Positions 1-6,414 of a stretch of DNA of 16,283 bases are shown piece after piece. This DNA comes from an uncultured Eubacteriales bacterium (GTDB lineage: Bacteria > Bacillota_A > Clostridia > Christensenellales > Aristaeellaceae). The notes below the pieces were generated by a model. That model did not search any database and was not told where the DNA came from. It saw nothing but the letters and a program-made list of their open reading frames with translations. A program made the translations under genes and the position numbers. The stretch covers positions 1 through 16,283 of the forward strand of contig CALVKX010000018.1 of assembly GCA_944333375.1 (NCBI GenBank), in the 5' to 3' direction. How positions within the stretch are numbered: the first letter of the stretch is position 1; each line of letters opens with the position of its first letter.

Positions 1-1
1 C

Positions 2-475
2 ACCGGCCCCACCGGCGCGACGGGCGCCACGGGTGCCACGGGCCTTGCGGGCGCGACGGGCGCCACCGGCCCCACGGGTCCCACCGGCCCCACGGGTTCC
101 ACCGGGCCTTCCGGCGGCGCGACCGGCGCCACCGGCCCCACGGGTCCCACCGGCCCCACCGGCGCGGAGGGCCTTGCGGGCGCGACGGGCGCCACAGGTG
201 CGACAGGTCCCACCGGCCCCACCGGGCCCACAGGGCCCACAGGGCCTACCGGCCCCACCGGAGCGGATGGCGCCGCGGGCGCAGAGGGCCGTGCCGGAAC
301 AGATGGCGCCACGGGCGCGACAGGCGCTACGGGCCCCACCGGGCCTACCGGCGCTACTGGTGCGGATGGTGCGACAGGTGCGACCGGCGCCACAGGTGCC
401 GACGGCGCAACGGGCGCGACAGGTCCCACGGGTCCCACCGGGCCTACCGGGCCCACCGGTCCCACGGGTGCAAAT
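2..475 (+). repeat. Collagen Gly-X-Y coding repeat
   Basis: About 52 consecutive 9-bp units encode Gly-X-Y triplets, usually ending in Thr (acc/acg/aca ggc/ggt/ggg). Longer units are reused: bases 59-93 are identical to 125-159 (35 nt at a 66-bp offset), and the stretch ggccttgcgg recurs at 41 and 170. The last triplet is GAN at 467-475. One extra Gly codon at 113-115 (context GPSGGAT) breaks the triplet phase while keeping the reading frame. Such arrays change length by slippage or unequal recombination. Confidence 0.93.
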
Positions 476-913
476 GCTGTCGCAGCGGCCAGTCTGATGG
501 CCGAAAGCGACGCGCCGCAGCAGCTTGCCAGCGCAAATATGCCCATTTCCCTTGCTGCCAACACCATGCTCACGGGAAACGACCTCTCACGCACCGCCCG
601 CACCTCGGAGATCAGCGTCCTCTCGCCCGGTCTGTATGAGATCTACTACCGCGGCGTCGCGCAGGCCACCGGCGCAGGGCTCACCTTCCCCTACACCATC
701 TCCGCCGTCGTGGTCTTCAACGGGGTTCCGCTGGAAAACACCCGTTCGACGCGCACCGTCACCAGCCCCTCGCAGGCCGTCACGCTCAGCCAGAGCGCCT
801 GTACCCTCGTGCGATCCAAAGAAGTGGGGTCGTTCGTGGTGCGCAGCGAGTCCGCGGGCGTGAGCTGGAGCAACGTGGCGGTGGTTGCCGTCAAGCTCAC
901 CGACACCGTATGA
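2..913 (+). CDS. Collagen-like triple-helix repeat protein with BclA-like C-terminal domain (5' truncated)
   Basis: The reading frame is open from the first codon of the window (base 2) to the TGA at 911-913, giving 303 visible residues; the N-terminus lies outside. Residues 1-158 are Gly-X-Thr collagen triplets, mostly GPT and GAT, with an acidic patch (GAD, GAE, GTD) near the middle. The last about 145 residues form a non-repetitive domain rich in beta-strand-like segments, with motifs such as [12 protein letters not shown] and [13 protein letters not shown]. That layout matches BclA/exosporium-type collagen-like proteins, in which the C-terminal C1q/TNF-like jelly roll drives trimer formation. 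In that family the Thr-rich triplets are often glycosylated. I infer a surface filament or spore-coat component. The gene ends just before a strong bidirectional terminator. An ATG at 497 lies in the same frame, but the collagen region continues through it, so it is internal. Confident for the architecture, less so for spore versus vegetative surface location. Confidence 0.9.
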   Translation, partial: TGPTGATGATGATGLAGATGATGPTGPTGPTGSTGPSGGATGATGPTGPTGPTGAEGLAGATGATGATGPTGPTGPTGPTGPTGPTGADGAAGAEGRAGTDGATGATGATGPTGPTGATGADGATGATGATGADGATGATGPTGPTGPTGPTGPTGANAVAAASLMAESDAPQQLASANMPISLAANTMLTGNDLSRTARTSEISVLSPGLYEIYYRGVAQATGAGLTFPYTISAVVVFNGVPLENTRSTRTVTSPSQAVTLSQSACTLVRSKEVGSFVVRSESAGVSWSNVAVVAVKLTDTV

Positions 914-920
914 CCGACAC

Positions 921-952
921 AAAAAGAGCGTTCCGGCTTTGCCGGAACGCTC
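921..952. terminator. Bidirectional intrinsic terminator between collagen gene and pgi
   Basis: A perfect 12-bp stem (926-937 pairs with 941-952, arm gagcgttccggc) closes a 3-nt loop. Read leftwards, as pgi is transcribed, it is followed at once by five T (complement of 921-925), a classic terminator. Read rightwards it is followed by aactttctt, a weaker U-rich tail. It sits 8 bases after the collagen gene stop and 20 bases beyond the pgi stop, so it probably ends both convergent transcripts. Confidence 0.9.
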
Positions 953-971
953 AACTTTCTTAAAAAGCAGT

Positions 972-2396
972 TTACAGCACGTATTCCTTTTTGCTGGCGG
1001 GGCGGCCCTTCATCTCCTCGGCCTTCTTGAGATACTTCTCGCTCTGGTTGCCCAGAACCGCGTAGCTGGCGATTTTGCTCTCCTCCACGCCCGGCTGGTT
1101 GAAGGCGTCGATGTCCAGAAGCTCGCCCGCGTAGGCGGTTGCCATCTCAAAGAAGAACAGGAGCTGGCCGATGGTATAGGCGTTGACCTCCGGGAGCACG
1201 ATGGTCTGGTTCATGCGGCCGGAGCGGTAGAGGGCGTACTCGGTGCCGCGGCGCTCGGCGTCAATCAGGGCGTTGAGCGTCTTGCCGCCCAGGAAGGCCA
1301 CGTCGGGGAACTGCTCGCAACCATGGGAGATCTCGGTCACGGTGCGGAACTGGCCGACCTTGAGGAAGGTGATGACCTTGTCATAGGGTCCCTCGGTATA
1401 GAGCTGGAGCTGGCTGTGCTGGTCCGTGACGCCCAGGGCCTTGGCCGGGGTCTGACCCACGTTGACCGCCATGCCCTTGCGGGTGACGTTCTTTCCCAGG
1501 CTCTCGGCCCACAGCTGGCAGAACCAGTCGGCCATGTACTTGAGGCTGTCGGCGTAAGGCATGACGACCTGGACGTTGGCGTCCATCTCCTGCATGGCGA
1601 TGTACTGCAGCACCGCCTCCAGCAGCGCGGGATTCTTCCACACGTCGTCGGTCTTGCAGCGCTCGTCCATCGCAGCAGCGCCGGCGAGCATCTCGCGGAT
1701 GTCGATGCCGCACACCGCGGCGGGAAGCAGGCCCACGGGGCAGAGCTCGCTGAAACGGCCGCCCACGCTGGCGGGGATGTGGAACAGCTCAAAGCCGTTC
1801 TCCTTGGCCAGCTTAATCAGGTTGCCCTTCTCACGGTCGGTGGTGGCGATGATGTGCCTGGCCCAGCCCTCGCCGACCTCCTTTTTGAGCAGCTCGGAGA
1901 TGATGAGGTACTGGCTCATGGTTTCCGCCGTGGCGCCGGATTTGGTGATGACGTTAAAGCAGGTCTTTTTGACGTCGATGACATCCAGCAGCGCCGCCAT
2001 GCGCTCGGGGTCGATGTTGTCCTCCACATACAGGCGGGGGCCGCCGCGCTTTTCGGCGGGCAGCTCATTGTAATGCAGGTGGTTGAGCGCCTGCTGGATG
2101 GCGATGGGACCCAGGGCGCTACCGCCGATGCCCAGCACCACAAAGGCGTCAAACTGCTCGCGGACATTCCGGGCCACGCGCTCGATATGGCTGACGATTT
2201 CCTCCTGGTCATAGGGAAGCTGCATCCAGCCCAGCCAGCCGGTGCCGCGCCGCTTTTCGACGCTGCGCTGGGCGGCGCTCGCCGCCTGGCTCATGGCGTC
2301 CACATGGTCGGCGTCAATGCCGTACTGGTAGCCGATGATGTCGCTCATCATATGGTTGACGTCTAAAACGATGGGTTCGCGCAGGGTATTGGCCAT
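972..2396 (-). CDS. pgi: Glucose-6-phosphate isomerase
   Basis: Interconverts glucose-6-phosphate and fructose-6-phosphate in the cytoplasm (glycolysis and gluconeogenesis). The 474-residue protein carries the SIS sugar-phosphate motifs GIGGSALG (89-96) and SGATAET (153-159), and the GGRFS signature at about 202-206. Glu288 in LWAESLGK and His317 in DQHSQ match the catalytic Glu and His of the family. Near the C-terminus the FNQPGVEESK signature (422-431) ends in the active-site Lys431. Length and sequence type fit the short clostridial/Bacillus-type enzyme rather than the 550-residue proteobacterial form. The ATG at 2396 is preceded by ggatgagg, and a promoter lies about 40 bases further up. 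It is a single-gene unit, closed by the terminator at 921-952. The signature-1 segment reads SELCP where many homologues have a hydrophobic residue plus T/S; this probably reflects a subfamily. Confidence 0.97.
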   Translation of the reverse strand: MANTLREPIVLDVNHMMSDIIGYQYGIDADHVDAMSQAASAAQRSVEKRRGTGWLGWMQLPYDQEEIVSHIERVARNVREQFDAFVVLGIGGSALGPIAIQQALNHLHYNELPAEKRGGPRLYVEDNIDPERMAALLDVIDVKKTCFNVITKSGATAETMSQYLIISELLKKEVGEGWARHIIATTDREKGNLIKLAKENGFELFHIPASVGGRFSELCPVGLLPAAVCGIDIREMLAGAAAMDERCKTDDVWKNPALLEAVLQYIAMQEMDANVQVVMPYADSLKYMADWFCQLWAESLGKNVTRKGMAVNVGQTPAKALGVTDQHSQLQLYTEGPYDKVITFLKVGQFRTVTEISHGCEQFPDVAFLGGKTLNALIDAERRGTEYALYRSGRMNQTIVLPEVNAYTIGQLLFFFEMATAYAGELLDIDAFNQPGVEESKIASYAVLGNQSEKYLKKAEEMKGRPASKKEYVL

Positions 2397-2434
2397 TGAT
2401 CCTCATCCTTTCCCAAGTACTGGTTCATGGGGAT

Positions 2435-2463
2435 AGTATACCATAAAACGAAGGCATTGGAAA
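2435..2463 (-). promoter_or_regulatory. SigA-type promoter of pgi
   Basis: On the minus strand a TATACT -10 box (2435-2440) is preceded by TGG, giving an extended -10. A TTTCCA -35-like box (2458-2463) lies at 17-bp spacing. The leader to the pgi ATG is about 30 nt and contains only the ribosome binding site. Confidence 0.75.
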
Positions 2464-2523
2464 AGGGCTTTTTCAAAAGCGCTCAGGCTGTGCGATTTCC
2501 GTCTTTTTCCAGGTTTGCGGCGC

Positions 2524-2552
2524 TTGCGGCTTGAGGAAAGATGTGCTATAAT
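2524..2552 (+). promoter_or_regulatory. SigA-type promoter of the 163-residue protein gene
   Basis: TTGCGG (2524-2529), a 17-bp spacer, then consensus TATAAT (2547-2552) with TGC directly before it (extended -10). The start codon at 2586 lies about 26 nt beyond the expected transcription start. It is divergent from the pgi promoter with about 60 bp between the two -35 boxes. Confidence 0.8.
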
Positions 2553-2585
2553 GTCGAAAATGTTGTTTGATCGGGGTGTCGCCGC

Positions 2586-3077
2586 ATGCAGGGAATCTTT
2601 CCATCTGCACTGGCTATGCTGTTGGTGGGTGGCACCGTCGCCTATTTTCTCCGGGAACGCCGCGAGGAAAAGCGCCTGCGCCTGAGGGTCAAAAAGCTCT
2701 ACGCCTCGCAGCTTTTTGAGGACATGCTCCCCCTGTTGCAGATGTCGCGCAAGCGCTCCATCGAGCAGCTCATCGTGGATAAAACCGGCGTCGTAATCCG
2801 CTATCTCAACTGCAATTCCGGGGAATCGGCCTTTCTGATGTGGCCCAACGGCTATCGCTACCTCGTGCCTGAGCAGCAGGAGGCCATGCGCGCGGTGCTG
2901 GAGGAATGTCTCCCCCGGCTGCGGGACTCGGGGATGTACCACCTCACCCGCCAGCGCATCCGCCTGCTCAACGGGCAGACCGAGTACGCCTACCGCTATA
3001 CCATCTCCAACGCCTATAAGGCGCGCCTTTCCCGCGCTCCCTACTACGACGGCACGCTTCAGCCCCGCTCATGGTAG
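2586..3077 (+). CDS. Hypothetical membrane-anchored protein
   Basis: I do not recognise the family. The 163-residue product begins with one hydrophobic segment (about residues 4-21), followed directly by a highly charged stretch (RERREEKRLRLRVKK). This suggests an N-terminal anchor with the rest in the cytoplasm by the positive-inside rule. The remaining about 125 residues look like a small mixed alpha/beta domain with no Cys pairs and no obvious catalytic motif. Support for being real: a near-consensus promoter 34 bases upstream, a ggggtg ribosome binding site at 2573-2578 and a sensible membrane segment. The opposing frame on the other strand (2403-2942) lacks such signals. Its stop lies inside the 3' end of recO, a 9-bp convergent overlap, with no terminator visible between them. 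Confidence 0.75.
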   Translation: MQGIFPSALAMLLVGGTVAYFLRERREEKRLRLRVKKLYASQLFEDMLPLLQMSRKRSIEQLIVDKTGVVIRYLNCNSGESAFLMWPNGYRYLVPEQQEAMRAVLEECLPRLRDSGMYHLTRQRIRLLNGQTEYAYRYTISNAYKARLSRAPYYDGTLQPRSW

Positions 3078-3791
3078 CAGGCGGCCCGCCTTGATGGGCA
3101 TTTCCAGACGGCTTTCCACATACCGGCGCAGCACGTCAAACAGCGTGCCCGCGCCGGTATGTTTTTCGGGCGTCAGGCCCAGGCGGAGCGTCTCGCTCAT
3201 CCATACAATCTGCTCGTGCGTGACGGGAAACGCGCTTCGCGGCGCGCACCGGTCGCAGCACAGGCCGCCCGCGGCGATGTCCAGCCGTCCGCCGCCGCTC
3301 AGGTCCAGGGGCGTTCGGCACTGGGCGCAGCGGCTCAGGCGCGGACGGTAGCCCGTCGCGTCCGCAAAGAGCAGAAGGAACGCCGTCGTCAGGCCGAGCG
3401 GGTCCGTCTCCCCGTCGTAGGCCAGGTAGTACAGGCCCTTGAGCAGCAGCGCGTAGAGCTCCTCCGCCGCCTGCGCGGGCTGCGCCGCCGAGGCGCACAG
3501 CGAGGCCATGTAGCTGGCGCAGGTCAGGCGGTAGGGGTCCAGCCGAAGGGGATAGAAGGTATCCTCGATGGCGCAGGAGGTCAGCACCGCCCGCTCGCCC
3601 TTTTCAAACGCCACGAATTCGCCGCTCACGAACAGTTCGCTGGCCGGCATGAGCGGACTCCTGGGCCGCCGGCAGCCGCGCGAGAGCAGGTCCAGCCGGC
3701 CCAGCCGCGGGCTGAGCAGCGTGAGCATGCGGTCATGGTCGCGGTAGTTGGCAAAGCGCAGCACGATGCCGCGCGTGGTGATGGCAGGCAC
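3069..3791 (-). CDS. recO: DNA repair protein RecO
   Basis: RecO works with RecR and RecF to load RecA on SSB-coated gaps and to anneal strands. The 240-residue product has the N-terminal OB-fold segment (TTRGIVLRF, then DRMLTLLSPRLGRLDLLSRG, residues about 5-39). The helical C-terminal part carries a zinc site built from C155-x2-C158 and C179-x2-C182. I chose the GTG at 3791 because AAGGAGG lies exactly 6 nt before it and the family start aligns there. The frame could open earlier at 3839, but that ATG sits inside the hairpin after rplT and would add 16 unrelated residues. The gene lies 61 bases behind rplT on the same strand, so it may be read by leakage through that hairpin. In many Firmicutes recO sits next to era instead, so this position is uncommon as far as I know. 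Confidence 0.93.
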   Translation of the reverse strand: MPAITTRGIVLRFANYRDHDRMLTLLSPRLGRLDLLSRGCRRPRSPLMPASELFVSGEFVAFEKGERAVLTSCAIEDTFYPLRLDPYRLTCASYMASLCASAAQPAQAAEELYALLLKGLYYLAYDGETDPLGLTTAFLLLFADATGYRPRLSRCAQCRTPLDLSGGGRLDIAAGGLCCDRCAPRSAFPVTHEQIVWMSETLRLGLTPEKHTGAGTLFDVLRRYVESRLEMPIKAGRLLP

Positions 3792-3816
3792 GGGCTCCCT
3801 CCTTGGATATGCGAAA

Positions 3817-3837
3817 GCCCCCTCGGTCCGAGGGGGC
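3817..3837 (-). terminator. GC-rich hairpin after rplT
   Basis: The arms gccccctcgg and ccgagggggc are perfectly complementary over 10 bases around a single base, so the real loop is probably 3-5 nt. On the minus strand it is followed by only TTTC, so termination is likely partial. It may tune how much of the ribosomal-protein transcript continues into recO, or protect the 3' end of the rplT mRNA. Confidence 0.6.
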
Positions 3838-3852
3838 ATGAAAGCGTCGATC

Positions 3853-4200
3853 TCAGCCCTTGACAGTCTCCACCAGCTTGGTGAAGGCGGCGGGGTCGTT
3901 GACGGCGATATCGGCCAGCATCTTGCGGTTGATGGCGATGTTGTGCTGCTTGAGGCCGTTCATCAGCACGGAATAGCTGATGCCGTTCATGCGGGCCGCC
4001 GCGTTGATGCGGGTGATCCACAGGCGGCGGAAATCGCGCTTGCGCATCTTGCGGCCTTCATAGGCGTAGCGCAGGCTGCGGCGCACCTGCTCGCTGGCGG
4101 CGCGGTACTGCTTGGACTTGGCGCCATAGTAGCCCTTGGCCAGTTTGAGCATCTTGCGGCGCTTCTTGTGGGCGTTTACAGCTCCCTTGATACGTGCCAT
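3853..4200 (-). CDS. rplT: 50S ribosomal protein L20
   Basis: L20 binds 23S rRNA early in assembly of the large subunit and, in well-studied bacteria, represses its own operon. The 115-residue product is very basic and collinear with L20: MARIKGAV start, [13 protein letters not shown], then [18 protein letters not shown], with the globular C-terminal RNA-binding part ([24 protein letters not shown]) intact. The ribosome binding site aaggagg lies 8 nt before the ATG. It follows rpmI by 31 bases and is the third gene of the infC operon. Confidence 0.98.
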   Translation of the reverse strand: MARIKGAVNAHKKRRKMLKLAKGYYGAKSKQYRAASEQVRRSLRYAYEGRKMRKRDFRRLWITRINAAARMNGISYSVLMNGLKQHNIAINRKMLADIAVNDPAAFTKLVETVKG

Positions 4201-4231
4201 GTCTTTATCCTCCTTGAATCCTTAGCAAAGC

Positions 4232-4432
4232 TTATTTGTAGGGCAGCAGCTTGCGGATGGTGCGCGCCTCGGCCGCATTGTCCACAACGCCGTCCGCGCG
4301 CAGGTGGCGGGTGCGCTTGGTGGTCTTCAAATGGACCTGATGGTTGGCGTTCATCTGCTTATGCGTCACTTTGCCGTTCTTCGTGAAGGAAAAACGCTTG
4401 GCTGCGCCACGATGGGATTTTTGCTTGGGCAT
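4232..4432 (-). CDS. rpmI: 50S ribosomal protein L35
   Basis: Small basic protein of the large ribosomal subunit, 66 residues, full length for the family. Recognisable features are the MPKQKSHRGAAKRF start, the central KTTKRTRHLR stretch and the C-terminal IRKLLPYK. An aaggagga site (4441-4448) stands 8 nt before the ATG. It is the middle gene of infC-rpmI-rplT and lies 82 bases after infC, a gap that contains a strong hairpin. Confidence 0.98.
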   Translation of the reverse strand: MPKQKSHRGAAKRFSFTKNGKVTHKQMNANHQVHLKTTKRTRHLRADGVVDNAAEARTIRKLLPYK

Positions 4433-4467
4433 AGGGGTTGTCCTCCTTCCGTGTGCTATCCATATCC

Positions 4468-4493
4468 GCCCGCGAAGCTCAACGCCCGCGGGC
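4468..4493 (-). promoter_or_regulatory. Hairpin in the infC-rpmI gap
   Basis: gcccgcg (4468-4474) pairs with cgcgggc (4487-4493) around a 12-nt loop, about 20 nt upstream of the rpmI ribosome binding site, with no T-run after it. In E. coli L20 represses rpmI translation through structures in this general place. Here the attenuator before infC is the stronger candidate, so this may only be an RNA-stability or translational-coupling element. Confidence 0.35.
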
Positions 4494-4514
4494 GCGGGAT
4501 GGCCGTTTCTCAGG

Positions 4515-5171
4515 TCAAATCATGTTCTCGCTTTCGCGCTTGACCTTTTTCTTGGGCTGAGGCTTGGCTTCGCGCTTTTCCGCCTCGCTTGCCTTGGCCG
4601 CCTGGGTGGCGGCGTGCTTTTCCTTGCGCTGCTGGCTCTTTTCAGCGAAGCTCTTCTTCTCGGCCTTGGGCGCAAGGATCATAATCATGTGGCGGCCCTC
4701 CAGCAGAGGACGGCGCTCGACGGTGCCGTACTCCTCAATGCGGGTGGCAAAGTCCTGCATGATCTTCAGGCCGATGTCCGCGTGGGCGATCTGGCGGCCC
4801 CTGAAGCGGATGCTCACCTTCACCTTGTCGCCGTCCTCAAGGAATTTCACGGCGTTTTTGAACTTTGTCTGCACGTCGTTTTCCTCGATGGTGGCGGAGA
4901 GCTGCACTTCCTTGAGCGTCACGATGCGCTGGTTTTTGCGCAGCTCGCGTTCGCGCTTGGACTGCTCGTAGCGGTGCTTGTCATAGTCCATCAGCTTGCA
5001 CACGGGCGGCTGAGCGCCGGGCACGATCTTGACCAGGTCGAGATTCTGCTGTTCGGCCAGCTGCAAAGCGGCCTGGATGGACATGACGCCAAGCTGCGTG
5101 CCGTCGGTAGCGACCACGCGCACCTCTCTGTCGCGGATTTCCTCGTTGATCATCGGCTCGTTGATATCCAT
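4515..5171 (-). CDS. infC: Translation initiation factor IF-3
   Basis: IF-3 binds the 30S subunit, keeps it apart from 50S and checks the start codon and initiator tRNA. From the ATG at 5171 the protein has 218 residues. The N-domain runs from INEEIRDREVRVV to the family signature KLMDYDKHRYEQSK (position six is Asp where most have Gly). The C-domain has IRFRGRQIAHADIG and RPLLEGRHMIMIL. After that comes a Lys/Glu/Ala-rich tail of roughly 45 residues that makes it longer than the usual 170-180. The start is not fully settled: GGAGG (5175-5179) is only 3 nt from this ATG, whereas the ATC two codons on is about 8 nt beyond the GGAGGT motif, and infC is known for rare start codons. The gene has its own promoter and an attenuator-like leader. 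Confidence 0.96.
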   Translation of the reverse strand: MDINEPMINEEIRDREVRVVATDGTQLGVMSIQAALQLAEQQNLDLVKIVPGAQPPVCKLMDYDKHRYEQSKRERELRKNQRIVTLKEVQLSATIEENDVQTKFKNAVKFLEDGDKVKVSIRFRGRQIAHADIGLKIMQDFATRIEEYGTVERRPLLEGRHMIMILAPKAEKKSFAEKSQQRKEKHAATQAAKASEAEKREAKPQPKKKVKRESENMI

Positions 5172-5321
5172 ACACCTCCAAAATCTGACGGATGCGTTCT
5201 GTGCTGGGCACAAAAAAACGCCGGGCACGCCAGCCCGCCGTATCACGACCCCTCATGGACTTACGTGCCATGACCTGCGCAAGATGTTCGCGCGGTGAGA
5301 AGCGGGCGGCTTCTGCTTACG
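5172..5321 (-). promoter_or_regulatory. Structured 5' leader of the infC-rpmI-rplT operon
   Basis: About 150 nt separate the predicted transcription start from infC. In transcription order it holds a hairpin agaagc/gcttct (5298-5314), a second hairpin tcatgg/ccatga (5253-5273), and a terminator-like hairpin with a seven-U run (5212-5240). The infC ribosome binding site follows. In B. subtilis the infC operon leader is the target of L20-dependent premature termination (the L20 leader). The arrangement here fits that role, but I cannot align it to the known L20 pseudoknot, so the ligand is an inference. Confidence 0.6.
5212..5240 (-). terminator. Attenuator-like intrinsic terminator in the infC leader
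   Basis: On the minus strand an 8-position stem (5233-5240 with 5219-5226, one G-G mismatch, loop of 6) is followed at once by seven T (complement of 5212-5218). It stands about 40 nt before the infC start codon and inside the transcribed leader, so full read-through would silence the operon unless controlled. Confidence 0.75.
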
Positions 5322-5327
5322 AAGGGG

Positions 5328-5356
5328 AGTATATCACGCCGCGTCCGGCTTGTCAA
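5328..5356 (-). promoter_or_regulatory. Strong SigA promoter of the infC operon
   Basis: Perfect TTGACA -35 (5351-5356), 17-bp spacer, TATACT -10 (5328-5333) with TGA in front (extended -10). This is the strongest promoter in the window, as expected for ribosomal protein genes. Confidence 0.9.
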
Positions 5357-5413
5357 CTTCTTTTTCTTCCCGCGCCGAATTTACAGTTCCGTCACACCCG
5401 CCCGGCCGCGGCA

Positions 5414-5422
5414 TGGTATGAT
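5414..5422 (+). promoter_or_regulatory. Extended -10 promoter of the ABC transporter operon
   Basis: TGG followed by TATGAT (5417-5422). No good -35 lies at 16-18 bp, so it would rely on the extended -10. Expected start is near 5429, leaving a leader of about 45 nt with the ribosome binding site GGGAGGG at 5456-5462. It is divergent from the infC promoter 58 bp away. Confidence 0.55.
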
Positions 5423-5472
5423 AAGCTGTGGCGGATATCCGCCGATCACGCAGACGGGAGGGCCTGTGTGCC

Positions 5473-6399
5473 TTGATTGAGATTGAAAACGTGTCCAAGC
5501 GCTACGGGAGCGTCCGGGCGCTCAGCGACGTCAGCCTGCGGGTGGAGAAGGGAAGCGTGCTGGGGCTTCTGGGACAAAACGGCGCGGGCAAGACGACGCT
5601 GATTAACATTTTGACCGGGTATCTGGCCCCCAGCTCGGGCCGCGTGCTCATCGACGGGCACGACCCGCTGCTTGAGCCCGCCGAGGCCAAGCGGCACCTG
5701 GGCTATCTGCCCGAGCAGCCGCCCCTGTACGACGAGATGACGGTGCGCGAATACCTGCGCTTTGTGGCCGCGCTCAGGGGCGTTGCGCCGCGCGCCGTCG
5801 CCGCGCATGTGGACGAGGTGATGGAGCTGACCGGCCTGACCTCCATGCGCAGCCGCCTGCTGGGCCATCTGAGCAAGGGCTACCGCCAGCGGGCGGGCAT
5901 GGCCCAGGCCCTGTGCGCCGATCCCGACGTGCTGGTGCTCGACGAGCCGACCGTGGGGCTGGACCCCAAGCAGATCACCGAGATCCGCGCGCTCATCCGC
6001 ACCCTGGGCTCGGGCCGCACCATCGTCTTTTCCTCCCACATTCTCAGCGAGGTCCAGCAGCTTTGCGACCATGTGGTCATCCTCGACCACGGCCAGGTCT
6101 GCCTGGATTCGCCCCTTGCGAAGCTGCGCTCGCCGGAGGACGTGACGCTGCTGTTGACCGTTGGCGCGGCCGAGAGCGCCGTCGTGGGCCGGCTTAAGGC
6201 CCTTGAGGGCGTTCGCCGCGTGACCGTGCAGCCCACCGCGCAGCCCGACCAGACCACGGCGCTGGTGCTCTTTCACCGCCAGGCGGAGCCGGAGCGGCGG
6301 CTGTTTGCCCTGTTCAGCGGGCTGAGCATCCCCATTTTGCACCTCTCGCGGGTGGGCGACAGCCTGGAACAGGTGTTTTTGAACGTCATCTCGCAATAG
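5473..6399 (+). CDS. ABC transporter ATP-binding protein (GldA/NosF-like)
   Basis: ATPase subunit of an ABC-2 type transporter. In the 308-residue product: Walker A GQNGAGKT (34-41), Q-loop Gln82, signature LSKGYRQR (133-140, the LSKGY variant typical of ABC-2 exporters), Walker B VLVLDEPT with catalytic Glu158, D-loop GLDP (162-165) and H-loop His189. All residues needed for ATP hydrolysis are present. A C-terminal extension of about 100 residues ends in DSLEQVFLNVI, as in drug and Nos/Gld-type ATPases. I chose the TTG at 5473: it follows GGGAGGG by 10 nt and gives the family start MIEIENVSKRYG. A GTG at 5428 in the same frame would add 15 poorly conserved residues and precede the ribosome binding site. 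First gene of a four-gene operon, with the permease 15 bases downstream. Confidence 0.93.
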   Translation: MIEIENVSKRYGSVRALSDVSLRVEKGSVLGLLGQNGAGKTTLINILTGYLAPSSGRVLIDGHDPLLEPAEAKRHLGYLPEQPPLYDEMTVREYLRFVAALRGVAPRAVAAHVDEVMELTGLTSMRSRLLGHLSKGYRQRAGMAQALCADPDVLVLDEPTVGLDPKQITEIRALIRTLGSGRTIVFSSHILSEVQQLCDHVVILDHGQVCLDSPLAKLRSPEDVTLLLTVGAAESAVVGRLKALEGVRRVTVQPTAQPDQTTALVLFHRQAEPERRLFALFSGLSIPILHLSRVGDSLEQVFLNVISQ

Positions 6400-6414
6400 G
6401 AAAGGAGCCTCCCT

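Noticed and set aside
2..475. CRISPR-like or satellite array
   Set aside because: The units are 9-bp degenerate coding triplets without spacers, fully explained by collagen coding.
33..497. Pro/Arg-rich frame of 154 residues inside the collagen repeat
   Set aside because: It is the shifted frame of the Gly-X-Thr repeat; the collagen frame runs through to the 913 stop and gives sensible protein.
885..2366. Long plus-strand frame opposite pgi (493 residues)
   Set aside because: It is an antisense shadow of a clear pgi gene in GC-rich DNA; no family resemblance and no own start signals.
2403..2942. Minus-strand frame of 179 residues opposite the hypothetical gene and promoters
   Set aside because: It would run through both predicted promoters and lacks a ribosome binding site; the plus-strand gene is better supported.
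5172..5271. Possible short leader peptide starting at the ATG at 5271 in the infC leader
   Set aside because: The ATG is part of the ccatga hairpin, the ribosome binding site is weak, and the frame runs far into infC out of frame, unlike a leader peptide.
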